DNA of 25,522 nucleotides from Roridomyces roridus (GCA_029378245.1 JARKIF010000354.1:1-25522); one strand, 5' to 3'; counted from the stretch's first letter, positions 1 to 11,086 are shown. Translations and numbers: made by a program. The notes: generated by a model not told the origin, from the sequence alone.

Positions 1-466
1 CCGAGGCAACGAGATGAGACCCGAGAGTAATCTTGTATTGAATCGGACCCAAGCCTCCAGGGAAAGAACGAAAAACGCAGCCATTTGTTCGGTCCCAGGG
101 AGGAAGTTAACGACCTGATACCCATCATCGAAGACCCGTGTATTCAATGCTGTACAGTGCTGTACATGCACCGTGAGCAGTGGCCGAAACTTGAAACGCC
201 CAGACGCCGTGCTGGCCGCGGTACCTTGGCGGTACCGGTCGGTCTGCAGAATATGAGCCGGAATCATCTTCACTCTACCATTCAGCCGAATCAGATGCGA
301 CGGTATAAACCTTGCGAAAAATGCTCAAAATTCACAAGACCAATACCGGAGAAGTGGGAATAATTACCGTGAAGTTCTGGATCTCGACCTAGCCGCATTT
401 TGTATTGAAGCAGTGACCTTAAGCTTGTGGATGTAAGTAAGTGCGAGGATTGAACATTCCAACGCG

Positions 467-497
467 TTGGCTTTCAATAGACAAGGACCATGGTCTG
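467..497 (+). repeat. Imperfect 31-bp direct repeat, copy 1 (copy 2 at 1204-1234)
   Basis: The segment starting TTGGCTTTCAATAGAC recurs at 1204-1234 in the same orientation with 28 of 31 positions identical by eye. The copies are 737 bp apart. Copy 1 contains the perfect palindrome GACCATGGTC, and copy 2 has GACTAAGGTC at that place. Flanking sequence does not match, so this is not obviously a pair of long terminal repeats. It could be a fragment of a dispersed repeat. Confidence 0.55.
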
Positions 498-1203
498 TTG
501 TCAGAATCGAAGCTGTCAACATTCAGTCAAAATATGGCAAAGATATGGATGAACGACCAAACCTTACCCAGGAGTATAAGTTCGGTTTTGACGCAACGGG
601 GCCGTCGTGGTTGTCGAAGTGGAATTCCATACACTTTGACTTCTGGGTAGTACAAGGGGCCCGTGAGCGGTAAGAAGAACTTATCCTGGGCTTCCTGGCC
701 GGGCAAATTTTAGCAAGATAAGAAGATAACGGCGCCGACGGTGGTGTGTATGAATATGATTGTAGGAACGGACGCCGACGTGAATGCCACCGTGGCATAG
801 TGTGCGTCATCCCGACGGTCTCGGCCTTGGCATGCTGGGTGCAGGGTAAATGTATTTCGTGACGTACTTGCAGGACACCGATCGGAGTATAGGCCTGGTA
901 TCAACTGGAGAATCCTTCGCCAATCCTAGGATAATGCTGGGGCACGTCGTGTAGGGTGGACGATTCAGATAGAGGGATCACGGATGGCGTGCCCAAGGGC
1001 TGGCCGCCGAGTCCCAGAGCACGGACTCACATGCCATGTACAGCTGCCAGCCCTACAAATAGACGGTGCCAGCTCACGAAAGCTCCGCCCCACTCCCACT
1101 CTTCCCCACCTCGGCCAGAGTCTCCTAGTCGGGTAGTCCATCCAGTCGACGGTTGGGTCTAAAGTATCATTCCTGTGGTAATCAGGCTACTATGGACCGT
1201 CTA

Positions 1204-1234
1204 TTGGCTTTCAATAGACCAGGACTAAGGTCTG
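1204..1234 (+). repeat. Imperfect 31-bp direct repeat, copy 2
   Basis: Second copy of the TTGGCTTTCAATAGAC segment, with three differences from copy 1 at 467-497. No open frame of interest spans either copy. Confidence 0.55.
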
Positions 1235-1837
1235 CTTACTATGGGAATGGCTTTACGACCCTGCCTCGCTGGCGGCTTCGGACTGGAGCTCGCCAGGTGA
1301 ATTGCGTCGGAGGTCCAAGCAGTAGATAGAAACGTCCTGTAGACCGTATTAGACCGAAGCATGAATGCTAGCTGTCTGACCCTGAATCGTTTTTGGCCTG
1401 TACGTACAGAATCAGCGGCGACCTTGACCACATTCCATCCCTCCTACCTGGACAACAAAACTGAGGCTCCAGCCAGGCGATTCATCAGCCGTTTGCGACC
1501 CTGGGGCCTCTGGCGTCAGTGCTGAGTACATGGCCGTGTGTCGGTGGTCGAGTCTGGTCAGTTACTCCGGATCGACTTCTGCGAGGACTAGGCGAGTACC
1601 ACTGCCATGTACGTCGTCGCCCTTCTCTAAAGGCTTCAATGGTCCAGACCTGTTGGCGCCCGGATTCACGGGCGGCACCAAAAGCGCCCTTGAGAAGCAC
1701 TCCGTCCGACACCGCTCCTAGGTTGCCGCATAGAAGGGTCCTCCGATCCATGGACGCGAAATACGTTTAAAAACCGCACTCACCCACGGGGAAGAACTCG
1801 GACCCTCGTATCTTGCTCGTCCCATCTCGACTGGACC

Positions 1838-2443
1838 TAGTGATGTTCAGGGCCGGGCTTGAGCCCGAAAGCCCGACCAAGCCCGGCCCGGGCTTCATCA
1901 AGCCCAGCCTGGCCCGACATCAGGCTTGACAGGGCCCAGGGCTCGGGCTTGGGAAATCTCAGGCCCGCTGAAGCCCGCCAGGCCCGGGCTCGGCTGTGTA
2001 TCAGGCAGGCCGAATCACCGGCGCTCGGCAAGCTCTCCGGCGCCTGGTTATCACTTGCCGAGTGTCATTTGCTGCCGAACAGGTGAGTTGACTCACCCAT
2101 ATTCAGAATATTCTCTGATCTGCTCCAAGATCAGGCTTCGGCTCCTGCCGGCATGACTCCACGCACGGGAAGAGTGCATGTTTTGCCTGATCCAGCCTTT
2201 ATCTTGCAATGCAAGTTGAATCAGCCACAGGCAATGCAAGAGATACATTTACACCCAATCTTTAAGCAAGTCTCCTAGTAGAAAAAAAAAACTTGTACCA
2301 AGCCCAGGCTCGAGCCCGGGCTTGAGGCTTGGGCCGGGCTTGATGCGGGCTCGGGCTCGGGCTCGGCAAATGTCAAGCCCAAGCCTGCCAAAGCCCAGCC
2401 CAAGCCCGGGTTTTTAGGCCCAGCCCGGCCCTGAACATCACTA
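1838..2443. mobile_element. Non-autonomous hAT-like element (MITE), 606 bp, intact with 8-bp target duplication
   Basis: The ends are inverted repeats: the left end starts TAGTGATGTTCAGGGCCGGG and the right end is its reverse complement for at least 20 bp. The element is flanked on both sides by the same 8 bp, ACTGGACC (1830-1837 and 2444-2451). An 8-bp duplication and TA-type ends fit the hAT superfamily. About 150 bp at each end is a dense array of degenerate GCCCGGGCTT/GGGCTCGGGCT units in both orientations. The core (about 2080-2295) is AT-richer and unrelated, with an A-run near 2281. No transposase frame is present, so mobility would need an enzyme supplied elsewhere. The exact flanking duplication argues for a fairly recent insertion. 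Confidence 0.9.
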
Positions 2444-2451
2444 ACTGGACC

Positions 2452-3184
2452 TTCTTCAATTTCCCTGGGTCACTGGCAAAAGAAATGCTTGAAACCGGCG
2501 TGCCTTGGCGATGCTCCAACCGGCACGTATACTTACTGGCGCTGCCATATCCCGCCGAGGTTAGTGTTCTGACGTTTTCACCGTGCGGCTTCCTGACTCA
2601 ATCTGAGTCTGAGTCCAGATTCACGGAGTGGTTAACGCGCGAGAGCAGGAGCTAGTGGGCTCAAGCTTACTACACGGCGTCGGCGTGGCTGCCAGGAAGC
2701 CACAGAGGCCGGGGGACTGTGTGAATCTGCAGCAGTTCCGTTGGGTGTCGAAAGTGAAGGGACGATTCGTGAATGGTGTCGCGGTGAGTAGACCTCAAAT
2801 CTTCGAGAAAGTTGTCAGTCAATTATTATACATGGCAGGAGGTCATCCTGTGTCTCCAGGTAAATGCCGGGGCTGAAAGGTAGAGCTCGGATTCCGAGGC
2901 CAGACACGGAGGGGTCTTGCGCTAGCACCTGTACTCGGGCGATGCGGATGAAGAAGACGCACAGGATATCTAGACCCCAATGAGGAGTATACCTGCTCAT
3001 CCTTGCTGAAGGAGTCCGGCGACGACGACATCTGGTGCGATGAGTGATTCCGCGTTTTTTTTTTCGGAAATTTGAGCGGCCTGATTCAAGTTTGTTCAGA
3101 AGGAGGAAGAAGAGGGTAGAAAGGGTATGCAAGTCGTCCAAGACACGGTGGAAATCGCTGAAGAAGATGGTGGCAGGAGTCTAT
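2452..3184. other. No recognisable gene
   Basis: Only short frames without recognisable domains, including an 82-codon plus-strand frame at 2628-2876 and a 108-codon minus-strand frame at 2815-3141 rich in Arg and Lys. Neither has a convincing start context or matching splice partners. A T-run occurs near 3055. Confidence 0.45.
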
Positions 3185-3529
3185 ACCAAAATGGTAGCGT
3201 TAGGCGTGTCCGACGCCTATTGCACGTGACAAAGCCTATCCATCAATGTTCGGCAATCATCCCTGGCTGCCTGAAATTTCACAAGTCCCTGCCCCGTTTT
3301 TTTTACACCATCCCTTGGGTCCTAACTTTAACCAACCTAACCTTTAAACACCCAACCTATCCTAACCCAACCTGACCAAACCCAACGTAACCCGTTTTCT
3401 AACTGCCACTCACTGCTGAATCCGAGTCTTGGCATTTGATGCCGAGCATTGATGGATAGGCGTCACAACGATCACGGCAATCTGGCCTGATCAATAGGCG
3501 CCATCAACGCCTAACGCTACCATTTTGGT
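3185..3529. mobile_element. Inverted-repeat element (MITE-like), 345 bp, with C/A-rich core
   Basis: The left end begins ACCAAAATGGTAGCGTTAGG and the right end carries its reverse complement. The similarity continues inward for about 80 bp with one indel, including a shared block GCCTATCCATCAATG. The core at 3321-3393 is almost free of G and made of CCTAAC, CCAACC and CCCAAC steps. I see no clean target duplication next to the ends. An 11-bp direct repeat TGGTGGCAGGA lies 6-8 bp outside each end, which could be a duplication with eroded ends or chance. There is no coding capacity. Superfamily not assigned. Confidence 0.75.
3321..3393 (+). repeat. Degenerate C/A-rich, telomere-like repeat tract inside the element
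   Basis: About 73 bp built from CCTAAC, CCAACC, CCCAAC and similar steps, with almost no G on the plus strand. It resembles scrambled fungal telomere repeat (CCCTAA) but is not an exact array. It lies in the middle of the inverted-repeat element at 3185-3529. Confidence 0.5.
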
Positions 3530-5300
3530 CGTGCCTCTGGTGGCAGGAATGAAAGGCCGCGATCAAAACCTGCTCATGCGACTTCCTATCCTCGCTGCTT
3601 CCCTCTACGGGACGCACCACAGCCGTTGCACCCTCCTCACGTTTGGGGTGGACTACGCTCGTCGTCCATTGGTCCGACATGGACCCTCGTCTCCTGAAGC
3701 CTCAATCAGGCCGGTACAGGATGAATCGGGCATTCCTACGTCTTGGGCATTCACGCCCGACGGTGCAGATCAAGACACTGAAGCTGAGGGAGTGCCAACG
3801 GGATCGTCAAGGATGCACACGCTTCGCTCGACGCTTATACAGGCCGCCCTCATAAAGGTGGGTATCTCTTGTTCCGAATCGAATCGCGGCTCATGAAAGA
3901 GCAGGCATTGGCCCTCGCACCAGAGGCCCGTCCATTTCTGCCAATACTGCCCGACTCCTCCTTGCCCACCCAACGACCTCGGCCAGTGAGACAGCCTTGG
4001 GTCCTTCTGCATTGTTGACCGATCCCAATGATACGCCCACATTGCTGGAGATCCTCACGGTGCATTCGTTTCTCCTTCCACGACGTCGGCCCAGTAGCAT
4101 CCTTATCGGCTACATGCGGTTCCCTACCCGCCACCGCGCCAAGATTCAAGATCGCGTGGATCCCGTTGGCACAGTAATGGCTAGACGGCGCTGGGGAAAT
4201 CGACGGGAAATGGAGGTGGATCGCGGAGTCCTGACGAGCAGTTCCCAGGTGAGTGCCGATTCCTTGTTTCTGCACGCGCTGGGCGGGGATCGCGCGGATT
4301 CGCGCCATTCATCTTATCGTCATCGGCCGTGCCTTCCCATATGCTGTACCTCTTTCTGTCCAACCTCGTTAACGCACCCTCATCTACAGGACCAGTCCAC
4401 GGCAACGCACAGCAACGCACCCGCTGATACGACTGGTATCCGCGCAGGCGTGAAAACAGCGTAAAATCGAGATTTGGTACGCATACCAGCACCCCTCGAT
4501 CCGGTGGTAGAATGATAGGAATAGAGCTGAGCTCCGAGCTGCTATTCAAATGTGTTCATGATGCATTGAGAGAGTTTCCAGTACACTACGCTTGGCTGTT
4601 CGATCAGGAGTCGGTTGTAGTGACTCGAATAGGCTTCCCGCGGGGACTCAGATATGCGGAGATACAGATATCAAGGAGATATAACAAGCCCAGACAATAT
4701 GTCAAGCATTGGTCGAGAGTACCACAGGATATTCATAGTTGGCGTGCAGTTGCACCGAGATTGATGTATATTAATTGAGCGGGAGTGCTTTCCTCGAAGA
4801 GATAGCCTCCGCGGAAGTGTCCGAGATGATGTATACAGTTGCTGTTGCAGCGGGATGGTGTGTCAAGCGGTTGTTGAGCAATGTGGACTCGAGCCACAGA
4901 GTGGTGTTGCCTTTGCAGTTTAGGATCCAAGAGGAGAATGACCCCGAGGGGTACTTCGCGGACTGAACATCCAGAAAGGAAATGACAAGTGGGCGAGTCC
5001 AACTCGTGCACTGGTACTAGTGTTTGATCATGTGATCACGGAACGGAGCGGAGCTGCGGCAGACGATCAAAGCGATGATCGGACATCACGGTCTGGACCA
5101 GGGCACAGGGTTGGCCCAGGGTTTCACCGCAGTCATGGCTAGCATGTCAGGATCTGCGCCAAGGCGGAGTTGGACCAATCAGAAGAGCTGTCAAGGAGTG
5201 ACACACACGTTGGGAGCCAGAAATAGCCTCGAGGACATAATCAGGATGATGCACACCCGAGGGAAGGGACAATCTTTAGTCATAGTAGTTTAGACACGCC
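3530..5300. other. Unassigned region with several medium-length open frames
   Basis: Frames of 123 codons (3525-3896, plus), 155 codons (3997-4464, plus) and 152 codons (3850-4308, minus) overlap, and none matches a family I know. Two plus-strand frames at 4512-4778 and 4775-4966 look more protein-like: the first reads MIGIELSSELL at its start, and the second contains an Ala/Val-rich helix-like stretch and ends in an acidic tail. They lie in different frames and I could not join them with a convincing intron. They could be remnants of one gene. Near 5029-5038 there is a TGATCA-TG-TGATCA palindrome. Confidence 0.3.
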
Positions 5301-7800
5301 AAGCATGTAGAAAAGTATATAAACCCCACGGAACCTGAGGGTACAGGATCACATCATGCCCCCCCTTATAGGGACTCATGGGCATTGGTGTGGTCTTGTG
5401 TCTTCCTCGGAGATTTGTTGATTACATTCTTCTTGGTAGTAGCAATAGAAAAGCATTTGTTTGGGTATAACTGAGGGATCTAAAGTCAGCTATAGACTTC
5501 TTGAGTTGTATTGAGTGTGTCTCCTAAGGGCACTACTCTTCCTACACTTGCATTTAAAGGTACCCGGGCTCTGGTCCAACCTGGGTCAGCTGCAGAAGCA
5601 TACTTAAGGGGTAGTGGGTTGCCCTCTGCTCTGTAGTTCCTCTCCATGTTGTATTGGGGTTGTATTGGTTTTGATTTGGTCGATGATAAACAGGAACAGA
5701 GTCAATTGGGACTTGGTGGTTCGGGTCATCGACTCCTCGAACTGGTTCGAGGCTTGTGTTTGGTTTTCAATCTACAATATAAAAAGACTTATTGCTGCAT
5801 TGCAAACCCTTGTGTCGTATTCGAGTATAAAGCCTTGCAGTAGGCCTCTTGAAAGAGACATAGTCGGTCCGAGGACTTGTTCGAGAAGCTGAACAAAGAC
5901 CAAAACCGTTGATATCAAGTGAGCTGTATGCTCCGCGGAGCTGCTTCAAGTCGAGCGGGACGTTCAATCTTACCTATATACTTTAGGGTGACCCCGAACT
6001 CAACCGTAGTCGAAGTTGACTGGCCCTGGCTGGGGTGTCGGATGTTTGGTTGTTGGTTGTTATGGTGTTGGGGTTTTGTGGGTTTGTTGCCTTTTGGGTA
6101 GCACTCCGCAGACTCAGCCATTGCTGCTCCACATTCACACTTCACTGGTGCGCAGTTACAGACGTTTCACCGCATTGCACCAAAGGGCGCATTCCTTTTG
6201 GGGTGACGCGTGCCAAGTCCTTTCGCGGGTGAGTCTTTTGTTCTGGTTTCCCTAGTGGCCAGTGGGCCTGGAGTTAGAAGCGTCGTGCTCATCTTACGAC
6301 TCTGCCGGCTTTCTGGCGGAGATCAGGTGGCTGTGCTACGGAGGGCGGGCCTCTTTCTATCTAAACTTCTGCATCTTTCGATTGTGGGGCCCGAGACCCA
6401 TGGGAGGAGCCGCATGGGATGTCTAGCCTCCCCCTCCCGCCACCCGTGTCTCCTTTTTGCTCGGGGATGTCGTGCCCGTTGTTGGTATACGACACAGGCA
6501 CTTTTCCCGCATCTTCACCGCTCCCTCCTCCCTATCGTTTGATATGCCGATGCTGAATATATCTCACAGCTACAGCAGTTGATCTCCACCTGAAGACACA
6601 CCCTCCCCTCCTTGGCGCGCTCTCACTGGTGTCATTTGGGCGCCATATTCCTCTGCAGCCGGAGCATTTCATCACTCTTACTCCCCAAGCGGCGGAGCTT
6701 TCCCAATGCCCCTCCAGCTCCCGACGGCTCTCGCCATCCACAGGATTTGTCTATGACCCCACTGCGCCGCTTTTACATCCCGCCTCCGGGCACGAGGAGG
6801 GAGAATATCCCTAATACCAAATTTCCTCGCCCTTCGTTGGCCCTCGACCAGAGACTGGCAATGGCACGTTTGGATTGGGTGCGCCCATCCAGGCATCGCG
6901 CGCGCAGCCCTGCCGAGTCCCCAGCCTCGTTATAAGATCGGCCCCCCCTTCTCCGGCGGAAACCGGCGCACGCATACGCTCGGACTCCGTGGGTCGGGTG
7001 GCTCCTATCCAAACAACCACGGCCGTGGCTTGTCCAGGAGCGAGTCTCGCCCCACAGGTCGGCGCATTCCACTCTTTCTACTCCATCACTCCATCAGCCT
7101 TCTCCCACCCGAATCTGTCGAGCGCCAGTCGCTGACTACTACCCGCGGGCTCGTCGTGCGGGCTTTGGCAGCCGCATCCTCATCACTGAGCGCCACAATC
7201 CGTGCCTGTCGGTGTATGTGAATTGCGGTCAGACGTGACTTCCGTATTCCATTCGGCTTGGGCCTCTCGATCGCCGTTCGAGTTCTCCAGTCACACCCTG
7301 GGCCTGCCTTTACTCCCTTGCCTTCTTCTTCTTTTTGCACCACAGGGCGCTGCAATGGCGTCCTCCCAACGTCATGATTCTGCTCTTCCCTTCCTCTCGG
7401 CGTTGTTCCCAGTCGATATACTCAGTACATATTCCATTGTAGCAATAGGAGGAGAATCGTGTGCCTCGACGATTCATTCCCTTGCCGCGCGAGTTCGCCG
7501 ATGGTAATCCCCTTGCTTCATCGCATGTACTCTTTACCAAATTCCAATCCACCTCGCTGTTTTCTCGCAGGAAGTATAGAGACTCAGATTCAGAAGAGCG
7601 CTTGGGATTAGTCAGGATAATTTCTGACATCCCTTGCATGTGACAGGCCGTTGGTAGACTTGGTTATGGCGGTCGATCTGGGAAAAGAAGATGGTCACTA
7701 GCCTACCGCCTGGCCAGGTACAGCAACCTGACGGCAACAATAGAAATTCAGCCAGTCCGTCGGTCAGCCTAAACGCACTCGCGTCTTAAAAAAATACGTA
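5301..7800. other. No recognisable gene; G/T-rich and pyrimidine-rich tracts
   Basis: A TATATAAA-like box at about 5314-5321 is followed by no obvious coding frame. A G/T-rich low-complexity tract occupies about 6040-6090. From about 6290 to 7500 the sequence is GC- and pyrimidine-rich with overlapping frames on both strands, none recognisable. The last 150 bp lie just downstream of the rhamnosidase stop codon and are probably its 3' flank. Confidence 0.4.
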
Positions 7801-10704
7801 TTACAACCTGCATGTAATTGTGAAATTCCCGCCCTTCAACTCCACCGAGTTGCTCGACGTTGGTTGAATTTTCTTGTTCACCGTTATTGGCCCATTCCCA
7901 GGCAGGGTTACAACTCCCTGTGTTCCTTCAGGCGTCTGAATATCCATCGTCAAAGTATTGCCCGCCGTCCATTTGATACCAAAGAATCCAAGCCCAGTCT
8001 CGATCCCTCCCTCAGCCGAAGGCAGCCCGCTAAGCACAGGCGCGATGGCCCATGTTGCACCTTGAACAGAGGTGAGCTGGATTCCGAGGACGTAGAAAGA
8101 CAAGGCCGGAGTCGGGCCTGTCGCCCATCCGTGGGCATGGCTCGTGTAGCTGTGATCGAAATCATACCCCGCAGCCGAGCGATATCTAGCAATTATTGGT
8201 AAACGAACAGCCCGGTGAGCTTGACTCACCCCAAGGACCCGTTCTTTGTGAACCCTTCGAGGAGCGTCGATTGTACGCTCAGATTCGTGTAGAGCATGTA
8301 GCCCCATTCACGCTCTAGCAAATCAATCGCGCACTCGCCCTCGCCGGCGATGAAATGCGCTTGTACCTCGAATCCACCTACGAATGGAATAATCGTATCA
8401 TTGAGTTCTGGGCTAAGTGGTCCAATCTTCAACCTGATCAGCCATGGTTGTTGGTGCAGAGAGGAGAACATGCAGCCGTCCAGAACTGCGTGAGCCCTTT
8501 ACTAATGGCTTTATTCTGCGCCTCCGAAGTGGTGAGGTTGAACAACACGGCGAGCGAATTCCCATCTTGCGGGTGAATGCTTTCGGGATCGTCGTTGTCG
8601 CGGTATAGTCCGGCTCCGGCGTCCCACAGAATGGCGTTGTAAGCTGCTTTAATGGAAGTCGCGTTGGAGAGATACGCGGCCGCGAGGGAGGTCTGGCCGA
8701 GAGTCGTGGCAAGGTCGGCGGCAGTTATCAATGTCTGTTGAAATGGTGAGTCCACACAGCAGAAGAACGAGAATGAACAAGACCGACACGATATAAAAGA
8801 GCGTTAAATGCCGAATTGTGGCCCGCCCCTCCATCCCTGCCCCAATCATTCTCGAACGCAGTCGGCACGTCAGCCAACCCCGTTTCGTCCACCTGACTCT
8901 CCAAAAACGCAAGTGCCCGGGTGTAATTCGCCCATACGGTCTTGACGAATCCCAAATCGCCCGTGTACAAAAAGTAGTTGTGCGTTCCAATGAGAGACCA
9001 GGAGATGTATGTGTCGCTCCCGTGCGCGTTGATAGGGGGACCAGAGTATTGCAGGGCGCCGGTGGTGGGGTCTTGTGTGGTGAACATGACGGTGAGTGCG
9101 TTCTTGGTGGGTTCCAAGTCGTTGAGGGCTACGAGTTCCGTGTGTGTTGAAATACCGCAGTCACCTGGCCAGATGTTTCTGTGTAATACCGAGCGCTAAG
9201 GTTCACCAGGGGTAGAGGTCTACCTCCGAAGGTCAGAGGTAAGGTCGACAGAGGTAGAGGTGGAGGTACGAACTAGCTGAAACCTCCCGACCTTTGACAG
9301 ACCTTTGGAGGTTCAGAGGTACAGCAAGGTTTGGTTCAAACTGTTCAGAAATAGACTCGGAGACACTTTTTGGACCAGAACAGTTTTTTTCTTGATGGCG
9401 ATCAAATTTTGATCTGTGTTGATGATGATCACATTTGTCAAGAAATCATGACTCTGGTGGTCAAATTGAGCTGGTATAACATTGTAGGGCCAAGAAGCTG
9501 AGTTTGGGTTCACAATTTTCAAAGTTCTGACTGATTTTATGTGCCATCATGTCTCTTATCAGAAATTGATGGCACATCAGAGGTCCAGAGGTAAGGTAGA
9601 GGTCAACCTCTGAAGGGTCAGAGGTTTCGGAGGTAAGGGTAGAGGTAGGGCCACTCGTACCTCTACCTCTACCCCTGGTGAACCTTACCGAGCGCTCAGC
9701 GTCGGTTCCTCAATTTTATTGTAACATACATACCGGTCTCGTTTAGCACCGTCGACGAGGATGGGACCGTCCATAGGGCCACCCGACGCGTTGTTCGCCC
9801 ATCCACCTGATAATCCCCGGGTCAAATCATCCAAACTCAATCAAGTTTTGGCTCACCTCCCACAGGACAAGGCTGCTGCCGAGCCTGATGAGAATCGATC
9901 CTGTTCGTTTGAACAGTATACGCGCCTTTGAAATATCATTTAACCAAACTTACGGAATCGACATTGCAACACTCACCAGCATACCAAAGCTTGGTCAAGA
10001 AATTTACATCATGGAATCCCGGATCCGGCGCGAAGAAATAACCCGGGTACGCTCTCAAATCATCCCAGTGCGGCATGAAAGTCACGGCCAACGTGATATT
10101 GGAGATGGTGAGCGGGTCATTGCTGTTGAAGACGATCGTAAGGAAACGGAAGCCGCCTCGCAGTTGCCCAGTTGGCTGGGTGATGAGGCCTTCCGTAAGA
10201 GGGGCCCGGAAGGAATTGACGCCGTCGGTATTGTGCGAGGCAGCGGATTGGCAGGAGTCGTCCGAGGTATCCGGGCTGATGAATTCGGCGGATTCGGTGA
10301 AGGCGAGTGAAAATTGGGAGGAGAGAGTTGCGGAGTTGATCGTCAGGGAGACAATGCCGCCGACCTAGATATTCAAGAGTCAACATGCCTATATGTATGT
10401 GGATACTGTTCGACGCACTTCTTTTCCCCAGTCGAGAACCACGTACGAGCTGTTGCCGGAAAACGTTGCTTGTGATTTGGAATTCTGAACTAGGCCTTGG
10501 GCGCCTTGGACTGTGCCGCTAATGGACCGGACGGAGACAGGTTTGACGATTCTCGAGGCTGGTGCGTAGTTGAACGCGTCCCATGGGCCGCTTGGGGCGA
10601 GGGCCGCACACAATGGGATGAAAGATACGAGATGCAGCAATATTCGGGGGCTAGAACGAACGTCTGGCCAGAATTTATGTGACTGTGGTGGGAGCGCACG
10701 TCAT
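7801..10704 (-). CDS. Secreted alpha-L-rhamnosidase-like glycoside hydrolase, family GH78, nine exons
   Basis: Family GH78 enzymes hydrolyse terminal alpha-L-rhamnose from plant glycosides and rhamnogalacturonan. Exons on the minus strand, as read from splice signals: 10704-10700, 10650-10419, 10364-9977, 9925-9857, 9806-9734, 9178-8788, 8734-8487, 8433-8230 and 8185-7801. They total 1995 nt, giving 664 residues, in one consistent frame. The start is a 5-nt exon (ATGAC) followed by a canonical 49-nt intron. It gives a signal-peptide-like N-terminus, MTPRILLHLVSFIPLCAAL. Around residues 247-261 the segment DGAKRDRNIWPGD matches the conserved DRxxWxGD motif of the family. WGYML and HSYTSHAHGW near the C-terminus fit the (alpha/alpha)6 barrel. 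Several N-glycosylation sites (NSS, NIT, NYT, NAT, NLT, NLS, NGS) fit secretion. Intron 5 (9179-9733) holds a transposon but the exons are intact. The least certain border is intron 8434-8486, with a weak GTTCTG donor. Substrate and activity are inferred from family only. Confidence 0.85.
9197..9687. mobile_element. Non-autonomous hAT-like element (MITE), 491 bp, inside an intron of the rhamnosidase gene
   Basis: The left end reads TAAGGTTCACCAGGGGTAGA and the right end is its reverse complement. CCGAGCGC is duplicated on both sides (9189-9196 and 9688-9695). The duplication can also be read as the 10-bp ACCGAGCGCT with the terminal T/A assigned to the flank, so hAT (8 bp) is favoured but a Mutator-like origin is not excluded. 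Subterminal regions are arrays of AGAGGT/ACCTCT units. The core (about 9320-9570) is AT-rich and non-coding. It sits wholly within the fifth intron (9179-9733). Removing it with one duplication copy leaves a 56-nt intron of normal size. Confidence 0.92.
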
Positions 10705-11086
10705 AAGAAGCAGTCGAGAGCAGATCAAGTGATTCTTGAGAATGCGTGAGACAGGTTCAACGGCCGGCTAGATTTTCTCGATTTTTAGATGGGGATGCTG
10801 GGGTTATCCTCGTAGCGCCGGATGACAATGATCTGAAGAGATATTGACCTTGAAAATTGCATCCTGAATGGAAGCCTGCTGCCGAGCAGGAACACTGGGA
10901 AGCCAAGAAACACACCGAGTCAACAGAACTACGGTATATTTGGAGACGACGAGCGGGTAGCGCGTACGGCGAGGACGACAAGACGGTAAACAACAAGAGA
11001 AGACTGTGTATGTAAGCGACCATGTGATCTGTAAGCCAACGGGTTTACACTGGAAATTACACTGGCATTTACACTGAAATACCCTG
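10705..11086. promoter_or_regulatory. 5' flank of the rhamnosidase gene
   Basis: This stretch lies upstream of the proposed rhamnosidase start on the minus strand and holds no recognisable gene. I see no convincing TATA box. It probably contains the promoter by position only. At 11049-11079 there are three short TTACACTG-like repeats. Confidence 0.35.

Larger units (their letters stand above)
1..1837. other. No recognisable gene; contains one short direct repeat
   Basis: Open frames here are short (under about 95 codons), overlap on both strands and show no domain or motif I recognise. Splicing them by eye did not give a coherent protein. The only structure I can support is the imperfect 31-bp direct repeat described separately (467-497 and 1204-1234). 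The stretch ends at the target duplication of the first inverted-repeat element. It may be intergenic DNA or decayed repeat sequence. Confidence 0.5.

Noticed and set aside
1859..2156. Pro/Ala/Arg-rich frames in the first element.
   Set aside because: They arise from the GCCCGGGCTT repeat arrays, which stay open in several frames by composition.
3321..3393. True telomere or chromosome end.
   Set aside because: The repeat is degenerate, only 73 bp long, lies inside an inverted-repeat element, and normal sequence continues on both sides.
3850..4308. The 152-codon minus-strand frame as a gene.
   Set aside because: It overlaps an equally long plus-strand frame, shows no domain or helix pattern, and lacks convincing splice partners.
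5310..5600. Possible LTR (TATATAAA followed by transcript-like sequence).
   Set aside because: No second copy, no TG...CA ends with a duplication, no primer binding site, and no reverse transcriptase or integrase frame nearby.
9197..9687. The transposon as a knockout of the rhamnosidase gene.
   Set aside because: First reading suggested an exon insertion, but the element and both duplications lie between an intron's donor and acceptor, and the exons stay in frame.
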